18,616 nucleotides of DNA. Origin: Thalassiosira profunda. Lineage: Eukaryota; Bacillariophyta; Thalassiosirophyceae; Thalassiosirales; Thalassiosiraceae. Within the stretch, counting starts at the first letter, position 1; each line of letters opens with the position of its first letter. A program made the translations under genes and the position numbers. Shown here one piece after another: positions 9,973-16,164 of this stretch. The DNA is taken from the NCBI GenBank assembly GCA_036939355.1, contig JALLAP010000138.1, positions 1 through 18,616 of the forward strand, given 5' to 3'. The notes under the pieces are model-generated. The model saw only the letters and a list, made by a program, of their open reading frames with translations, was not told the origin of the DNA and did no database searches.

Positions 9973-10088
9973 CCCCTGTCGATTGTCGCAGGTAGGTGCA
10001 CACATCATCCTCTGACGAAATGGATTTGGCCCGTTCCTACCGGTTCAGTAGACTCTGATGGATAATAAGAGCAATTGCATGGTACTTC

Positions 10089-11105
10089 CTAACCCTCGGG
10101 CAACGCTTTTGTCAGACCAAAGCTCTTCCCCAATCGACTCTTCAGCTCGGCCAACACCTCATCCTCCTTCACGACCATCAACTCGTAGTCGTCGTCCTCG
10201 ATGTGGTCGTACCCGACGAGGTGGAGCATCCCGTGGACGACGAGCATGTGTATCCGCACCTCCGGATCGTACACGTATTGCATAGCGGGTGCCACTCCCC
10301 GGTCGTCGTATTCGTCGACTTCCACCTCGATGTATTCGTATTCGCCCTCCTCGTCGTCCTCCTCGGGTTCGTGGTTGGAATCCACCTTCTCCGATATCAC
10401 TTCTCCCTCAGCCACTGATTCGCCTTTGTCCGGTGGTCCGCCAAGCCTTCCCTCTTTCTCGTGCAGTTCTCTGTCCTCCTCGCACCTCCTCTTCACATAA
10501 TCCACATCGACCACCATGTCCCCGAGATTGTAAAAATCACCCACGTCGAATTGCACGTCGCCCAACACCCCCGGCTTGACGAAATTGTCCTGGAAGCAAA
10601 AGCTCAGCACGTCGGTGGGGGCGCCCACCCCCCGCGTCGCCTCGTTGAGCTCCCGCATGTAGTCGTCGTCTATCAGCGTCAGGGACACGTCGTAGGTCGG
10701 GTAGCCGATGATCTCTCGCGTCGTCAATATGGTGCGATGGAGGGCGGCCATGTCGATGGGGGTGGTGGAGGTGTCGTCGCGGTCGTCCGAGATGAAGATT
10801 TGGGCGGGCTTGGCGTTGGGCAGGCCGGGCTTGCTGCCGAAGAGGCGCGTTGTCGGAACACGTGATGTGCCCCATCCAGCTATCGAAGGTTGCGCGATAT
10901 CTCGCTGTCGTCCTCGGAATGAAGCGCCACTTGTGGAGATGCATCGCCTCTCGCTGCAACGGGGTGATGGGTGGTGCCGACGAGCCCGCCGTGACGACGA
11001 CGCTGCCGCTCTTTGAACGAACGACGAGGGAAGCCGAGACGTCGAGCAGGATGGCGGGCGCACGAACGCAGCCGAGAGGGCGGCGAACCGGGTCCGCATG
11101 GCCAT
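10089..11105 (-). CDS. ybeY: YbeY-type endoribonuclease / rRNA maturation factor, organelle form
   Basis: This intronless 338-aa frame carries the zinc-binding signature of the YbeY (UPF0054) family near its C-terminus, HGMLHLVGYDH (His291, His295, His301), and the conserved TDVLSF segment near residue 163. YbeY is a metal-dependent endoribonuclease that acts in 16S-type rRNA 3' maturation and ribosome quality control in bacteria, mitochondria and plastids. The first ~95 residues are Ser/Arg-rich, almost without acidic residues, and end in VPTTRLFGS, consistent with an organelle presequence. No clear SAFAP motif is seen, so plastid or mitochondrion is undecided. The protein is roughly twice the bacterial length because of the presequence and a ~75-residue Glu/Asp/Tyr-rich insert (about 205-280) between TDVLSF and the His motif. 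ATG at 11105 is followed by another two codons later. It is divergent from the gene at 11431. Confidence 0.86.
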   Translation of the reverse strand: MAMRTRFAALSAAFVRPPSCSTSRLPSSFVQRAAASSSRRARRHHPSPRCSERRCISTSGASFRGRQRDIAQPSIAGWGTSRVPTTRLFGSKPGLPNAKPAQIFISDDRDDTSTTPIDMAALHRTILTTREIIGYPTYDVSLTLIDDDYMRELNEATRGVGAPTDVLSFCFQDNFVKPGVLGDVQFDVGDFYNLGDMVVDVDYVKRRCEEDRELHEKEGRLGGPPDKGESVAEGEVISEKVDSNHEPEEDDEEGEYEYIEVEVDEYDDRGVAPAMQYVYDPEVRIHMLVVHGMLHLVGYDHIEDDDYELMVVKEDEVLAELKSRLGKSFGLTKALPEG

Positions 11106-11172
11106 ATCTGGAGGAGGAGGGTGTCGAGCGACGTGTGATGGGTGATGGATTGAAGTGGAAGGTGGGGGTCGG

Positions 11173-11218
11173 TCGGATAAATGGCGCTGGTTGCAACATC
11201 ATTTTGTCATTTATCCGA
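11173..11218. promoter_or_regulatory. Perfect 11-bp inverted repeat with TATA-like cores between divergent genes
   Basis: TCGGATAAATG (11173-11183) and CATTTATCCGA (11208-11218) are exact reverse complements separated by 24 bp. They lie in the 325-bp gap between the minus-strand ybeY-like gene (ATG 11105) and the plus-strand gene (ATG 11431). Each arm holds an ATAAAT core that reads as a TATA-like element toward one of the two genes. The symmetry suggests one bidirectional core promoter. The alternatives are a dimer operator or an RNA hairpin in an overlapping 5' UTR. Confidence 0.55.
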
Positions 11219-11430
11219 TCATGACATCGAGGCGAGGCTCTCTCGCTACGCGCGCCACAGAGTTGGCCGCCGCTCGACCAACAGCGCAGCGCTCTGAGCG
11301 CCCCCGCAGTCACCATCCCATGGCGAATACCATCGATGCCCGGGCGCTCGGGCCCCGAGGCCGGGAACCTGGTCCGTCGGCGTCCTCGCGATGCGAATGT
11401 GGCCAGAATCCACCGAGGGTGCATCAATCG

Positions 11431-12405
11431 ATGGTGATGGCCCGCGCGCTGATGATGGCCATTCTCCTTGCAATCGGCCCGGGAGGGCGCGGCTCCGCCT
11501 CGGCCAACTCGCATGGGCGCCCGCTTCCATCGGCATTCGTCGCTTCCAGATCTCATCCGCCAGCTGCCAAGGATGCGATGATGGGTGGCGCCCTCCCGCG
11601 GCGCCCACCGGCGCGCAAGTCCGCGCTCGCCATGGTCCTCATCGCCGACCGGGACGACGACGAGACGTTCTTCTTCCGGGCGTCGCAGCTGGCGGCGCAG
11701 CGACGAAAGGAGCGGATGAGGGAGGGGAGGGACTCGCTGGCCGTGGAGCTGTCGTCGACGTCGGGCGGGGCCACGGCGGTGAAAGAGGAGGAGGAGGACG
11801 TGAAAGCGATGGAAGGCGACGCGGAAGGAGCGTCGGCGACGGAAGAGGAGACGAGGGGAGAGTCAAAGGAGAACCCATTTCCGTCACAAGACGTCAAGGT
11901 ACCGGTCGACCCATTCCAATTGCGGCAGAAGCAACAGCAAGAACCTCCGGTCAAACCACGGGGGCGCGACGACTTTCAGCGCAAATTGCTCGAGACCCGG
12001 CTGCTAATGGAGGAGAATGCCAAGTTGGCCCGGAAGGTGAAAGAGCTGGAAGAGACGAACGAGAGCGTCGCGGAAAGTATGGGGGAGGTGGATCAAACGG
12101 TCATGGACCAAGTGGCGGGGAAGGAATCCGCTCCGGTGGGCAGCGCGGTGAGCGAACCAATAACGCTGGACGATTACGCGGCCCTTCTCTCTGGGATAGA
12201 AACGAAAGAGGAAGAGGAAGAAAAACCTCGTCAGGAATCCTCGGCCGCACAATCGGGCCCGCGGCTCTCGTCGGACGGGAAGGAACTCTTCGAGCCCTCC
12301 CCGGAAGCGTTGGCGGTTGATAAAGAGAAGGTGAACGAGGGGCTAATGACGCTGACGAGGGGACTGCTCGCGTTGCAATCCATAGTGAACAGAGAGGATA
12401 GCTAA
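11431..12405 (+). CDS. Probable plastid-targeted acidic coiled-coil protein, unknown function
   Basis: The frame is open from 11155 to TAA at 12403-12405, but I place the start at ATG 11431 (324 aa). From there MVMARALMMAILLAIGPGG forms a signal-peptide core, followed by a Ser/Ala stretch and PSAFVAS, which resembles the diatom plastid SAFAP motif. Upstream ATGs at 11221 and 11326 would bury this hydrophobic segment, and 11221 directly abuts the TATA-like arm. The mature part is rich in Glu/Lys/Arg/Ser. Residues ~180-217 form a probable coiled coil (KLLETRLLMEENAKLARKVK), and the C-terminus is another charged helical region. I recognise no enzyme domain or catalytic motif. It shares a bidirectional promoter with the YbeY-like gene, which hints at co-expression; a plastid ribosome or RNA role would be speculation. 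Confidence 0.62.
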   Translation: MVMARALMMAILLAIGPGGRGSASANSHGRPLPSAFVASRSHPPAAKDAMMGGALPRRPPARKSALAMVLIADRDDDETFFFRASQLAAQRRKERMREGRDSLAVELSSTSGGATAVKEEEEDVKAMEGDAEGASATEEETRGESKENPFPSQDVKVPVDPFQLRQKQQQEPPVKPRGRDDFQRKLLETRLLMEENAKLARKVKELEETNESVAESMGEVDQTVMDQVAGKESAPVGSAVSEPITLDDYAALLSGIETKEEEEEKPRQESSAAQSGPRLSSDGKELFEPSPEALAVDKEKVNEGLMTLTRGLLALQSIVNREDS

Positions 12406-12961
12406 TAACTCAATGATGTTCGATGTATGAGGTATCGGTGAGCATTGGAAGTTGTCGGATTCCGCCGATGAGTTTTGGCTTTGCATGGTGCATGCACCTT
12501 GAAGCATTAGACGTATCAACCCACATCAACAGAGGTTCAGTTCTCCGAGAAACGACTGCATCATCTAGTGGGATACAGCTATTCGTTACCATCTCTTCTT
12601 GGTTGAGGGTGGAGATGGGTGGTTGGGCCCGTATGTCTCCTCTGATGACTCTTGCAGATCAGACTCTTGCAAAAATGTCGGCTTTCTGTCGTAGAAATTA
12701 TTCACGTAGGAATTAGTATTTTTCGGGGACCACCCTCAGAAAGAAACGAAAGCACTCAGCAGGCTCCACCCAACCCGCTCACAAGTTGGGGGTGCCGCTG
12801 GCCAAGACGACCACTCCTAGCCGCCTGCCGGCCGTGGACCTCGCCCTCCTCTCCCGCGTTTAGATCGTCCGCAGCTGGAGCTTGGGGCGTCGATCGGGTA
12901 TCAGTGCATATACCTCGGTTCGGTGCAGGATACCGCGTGCTCCATTTGCAAATCGAGAGCA
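12406..12961. other. Intergenic region between tandem plus-strand genes, little visible content
   Basis: These 556 bases are more AT-rich than the coding sequence. They hold a 12-bp perfect palindrome GGTGCATGCACC at 12487-12498, and no clear TATA box or structured RNA. A short open frame at 12423-12716 shows no protein-like pattern. Confidence 0.5.
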
Positions 12962-15515
12962 ATGCCACTCCGCGCGCTCTCAGCCCTCGCGCTCCTCGCG
13001 CTGGCCTCGGCCGCGCGGCCGCTGGTCAAGGGCGTTCCCTCCGCCCTCTCCGCGGACGAGCAGTGCGCCTCCGGCGAGTGCGGCGCCGCCTACGACAATT
13101 CCGATGGCGAGGAGGCTGGCGACGTTCCTCTCATCTCCAAGGGGGAAATGCACCACAGGATCCTCCGCCCGCTGGGGATGGTGCACCGACACATCGAGCG
13201 CACGCTCATCCGCAAGGCCTTCCCGGACGCGCTGCGCTACACGATGAGCAAGGCGGGAAATTACACGGACGGCACCCCCGCGGGGACGCCCAACTGGATC
13301 GGGGACGTGGGGGCGCAGGACGAGGGCGGGCGGGAGCCGGCCTACGCCTCGTTCGGATCCGTATTGGACGTGGCGACGGGGGCGGCCACCGCCAACACTC
13401 TGGAGTGGATGGCCTCCCTCGTCCACCGGAGGGACATGGTGGCCCATCGGGACGAGGACAATCCCCAACCCTGCCGGACGGACTTGATCGACGACCACGA
13501 CGAGTATGGCGAGGACGAGGAGGACGACGAGGAATGGGACGAGGACGACGAGGAATGGGACGAGGACGACGAGTCCGAGGTCAAGATGTCGTTCGACCAG
13601 CCGTGCCTCATCGGAGCCACGCTGGACGAGTTCGTGAGCGTGCGGTCGGACGAGGAGGCGGCCCGGCGCGGCCGGCTCCGCGCGGCGGAATACGGCCTCG
13701 CCGACAAAGGCCAGTTCCACGTGCACGCGGATTGGATTGGGGGAGGGTTCCTGCCGGGGAGAAAATTCGACACCATCTTCGCCGATGGGGTGCTGGCGCC
13801 TTCATCCGACGAGGAGGGGGTGGCCATGCACGACAAAGACTTGGTCATCGAACGACTGGCGTCGTACCTCAAGCCGGGGGGCACGCTCTACCTGATCGGG
13901 TCGGAACCGGTGGGGTGGAACGACGATTTCGCGGGCCAGCCGGCGGAGATCTACCACAACGTGATGGAGGTCCACAATGCCATCAGGGGGTTGGGCGGGT
14001 ATCATCCCACGAGGGATCTTCCCGCGGATTGGGTCCACCGCACCGTGGACCGACTGGGGCTGCGCGTGGTCAGCTCGACGCAATTCTTCACCTTCACGAG
14101 TTTCGACGACGTCAGAGAGAAGATAGCGGAGGCGAACGAGATGCTTCACGAAATCGAGGCGCCAGACGACGTCGAACGGAGCCTGCTCCAAATGCTGGTG
14201 GAGTGCCTAGAGAGGGCCGAGGAGGCCCTCCAGCACGGTTCTCCGGTGTATTCCGGCGGTCAGGGGTACGTCATCGCCGCCACGGCCTCCGATGACGCGT
14301 CGCTGCCAACGGTGAACGAACCCTCCTTGTATAAGCCCAAGCGCCCATACCGGAAAGACCAACACCCGAGGATCGAGAAGCTGGCGCTGCCGGATCTGAA
14401 GCCGGGGGTGATGGAGACGTTCAAATGGGCAAATGGGGACGACTACGACGGGATGGGCGCGCGGGTCGGGCTGCCGCAGCGCCTCCCTGAGGTAATCAGG
14501 GATTACGTGAAGAAGCTCGGGCTCTGGGACCTCATGATCGATACGATACGGAACGATCCCATGCCGCTGAACACGACGCGGTACTACAACGTGACGAGTC
14601 CCTACGGGAACGGGGAGCGGACCTTTACATGGAGCGCCAAGCGGCCCGATAACTTCTATGGCAGTGACTCCGACATGCACTGGTTCGACATTGCGGACGA
14701 GGCGGCGCACGAGGATTCGCTCCGGGCGTTATCGAAGGGAGGGTTCGACGAGGTTCTCAATGCCATTGGCACGTATCTCGGGCTGGACCATCTCGTCACC
14801 TTCAGCATCGGGCTCTTGGCCGTCACGAAGGCGGACAAGGGGTACATTCACGTGGACTTCAGCCACTCGGACCGCAAAGCATTTAACATCCTCATCAACT
14901 TGCAGACCCCCGACGGCGATCCTGGCCACACCGAGCTCTCGGTCATCGAGGAGGACGAGGTTGGCAACCGCCGACGAGGCCAGGTGAAATACTCGGAAAA
15001 CTTTGGAGTGCTGAACGGGGATGATGCGATGCACGCAACCAACGAGTGCAACCACCGGGCTTACGACGGCGTGCGTATCACGGCCTCCATTTTCCTCTCC
15101 CAATTGGAAGAAGCGAGTCTGGAGCAAGTTGCAAGTCATGAGTGAGTCCGATTGCAAACCACCTGTGCTTGCTTTTGTGTATTGCACGTCAATATCATCT
15201 CACCCATCCTTCTCCTGGATTCCGTGTGAATGCAGCAAGTACTACTTCCCCTTCGGCAACATGGATTGGATCTGGGCCCAGCGCGGACGGCACTGGAGCA
15301 AGGACGGCACGGCGAGCCTGGCACACGACAAGGGACGCCGGCCGTTCGCGGCCAAGGACGAACTGGAGGGATGCGAGGAGAGGGTGGGCGCAAACAAGGA
15401 GAAGTGCCTGGTGAACGGCCCGGAACGGATGCTTTGCTACGCCACGTGCGGTTTCTTCATGAGCGAGGACGAGTTCCGGCCCGGTGACGAGAGAACGGAG
15501 GTGTTTGGGTGGTAG
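12962..15515 (+). CDS. Secretory methyltransferase-like / 2OG-Fe(II) dioxygenase-like fusion protein
   Basis: Model: join 12962-15141, 15236-15515 (94-nt intron, GTGAGT...GCAG; the split codon becomes GAC), ~819 aa. MPLRALSALALLALASA is an ER signal peptide, so ATG 12962 is preferred over 12923. The first half looks like a class I SAM-dependent methyltransferase: VLDVATG (Asp136, motif I), FDTIFADGVL (~269) and LKPGGTLYLIG (~303), with an acidic DE/W repeat inserted between motif I and the rest. The second half resembles a double-stranded beta-helix 2-oxoglutarate/Fe(II) dioxygenase: H630-V-D632, distal His691 and Arg705 as candidate 2OG ligand. The tail, encoded mostly by exon 2, has four Cys. 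Several N-glycosylation sequons (NYT, NTT, NVT) fit secretory localisation. Both catalytic calls rest on motif pattern and spacing. Substrate is unknown. Confidence 0.65.
13523..13573 (+). repeat. 21-bp tandem repeat encoding acidic DDEEWDE units
   Basis: Two exact 21-bp units (13523-13543 and 13544-13564) plus a 9-bp partial unit lie in frame within the methyltransferase half of the fusion protein. They encode Asp/Glu-rich heptads each with one Trp. This is an acidic, length-variable insertion in a folded domain. Confidence 0.8.
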
Positions 15516-15871
15516 ACTTGGGTTTAGCTTGGACCAAGAAGTTGGACATCTCTGGAGTAAATGTAAAGAGACTTCATGGATGCTTGGCAGGGAAGAGGTG
15601 TCCTCGAGGTTGTGTTGGAAACACTTCCTTTTTTCTTCTCCGCCCCCACTAAACTGTGTGCGTGAGCTTTGTGAGGAAAGTGAGCCCACGGAAGACACGA
15701 AGTACAGACAGACTCAAGATAGTGGGCTCCCGGTGCGACAGGAAAGGGAGCTTGCCCCTAAGTAGAAGGTGCTAATTTAGACTGCACCTATCTGGGTTCT
15801 GAGAATTATTTGGCGCGGCGCACCCCCCACCAAAAAGTTCAGCCGCGGCCGTGAAGATGGGCCCGCGCCCC

Positions 15872-15889
15872 CTATTGTAGGTACAATAG
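15872..15889. repeat. Perfect 8-bp inverted repeat around GG
   Basis: CTATTGTA and TACAATAG flank GG. It stands out as an AT-rich dyad in a very GC-rich block ~280 bp upstream of the WNK ATG, consistent with a dimer-binding site. Confidence 0.6.
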
Positions 15890-16137
15890 CGCTCCTGGCT
15901 CCTGGCCTCCCCTGTCGGTGCCCTTCCCCGCGTGGACCCTCCCCCCTTGCGCTGCCGCCGCTGCCTCAAATTGGGACGCTCCCATGGATCTCTAGCCTTG
16001 CCATCCGGCGGGCTTTTGGTGTCTCCACCTCGGGCGCATTTATTCTACCCTGCGGCTCATTTCTTGGGCGCAGGGCCCTCCCATTCCCGGCGGTGTCCGT
16101 CTTAGGGCGGGCGGCGGGGTCGGTGCATTTGCGGCAA

Positions 16138-16145
16138 TTTTTATA
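16138..16145 (+). promoter_or_regulatory. TATA-like element before the WNK gene
   Basis: TTTTTATA sits ~20 bp before ATG 16165. If it is the true TATA box, transcription would begin close to that ATG and translation might start at the next in-frame ATG (16243). Both starts give the same kinase, so the choice affects only ~26 disordered residues. Confidence 0.4.
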
Positions 16146-16164
16146 GGGTGCAGAAGTGGCGAAA

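Larger units (their letters stand above)
9635..10088. other. Upstream region of the LCMT-Rieske gene and 3' flank of ybeY
   Basis: These 454 bases lie between the start of the methyltransferase-oxygenase gene and the stop of the ybeY-like gene, both on the minus strand. They contain a TATA box (9678-9684), a tandem 24-mer within an inverted repeat (9713-9780), two tandem copies of TCGATTTTG (9873-9890) and a CRE-like octamer (9965-9972). No coding frame is supported. Confidence 0.6.
15516..16164. other. Intergenic region upstream of the WNK kinase gene
   Basis: These 649 bases hold the 3' flank of the methyltransferase-dioxygenase gene and the WNK promoter. Visible items are an E2F-like octamer TTTGGCGC (15809-15816, weak), an inverted repeat (15872-15889) and a TTTTTATA element (16138-16145). 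No supported gene is present on either strand; the minus-strand frame at 15966-16745 is a shadow of the WNK exon. Confidence 0.55.

Noticed and set aside
12652..14295. 547-aa plus-strand frame overlapping the methyltransferase-dioxygenase gene
   Set aside because: Gly/Arg-rich shadow frame. The frame starting at 12962 has a signal peptide, domain motifs and a clean splice.
15809..15816. E2F-type site TTTGGCGC upstream of the WNK gene
   Set aside because: A single 8-mer in a GC-rich region is too weak to list as a regulatory feature.
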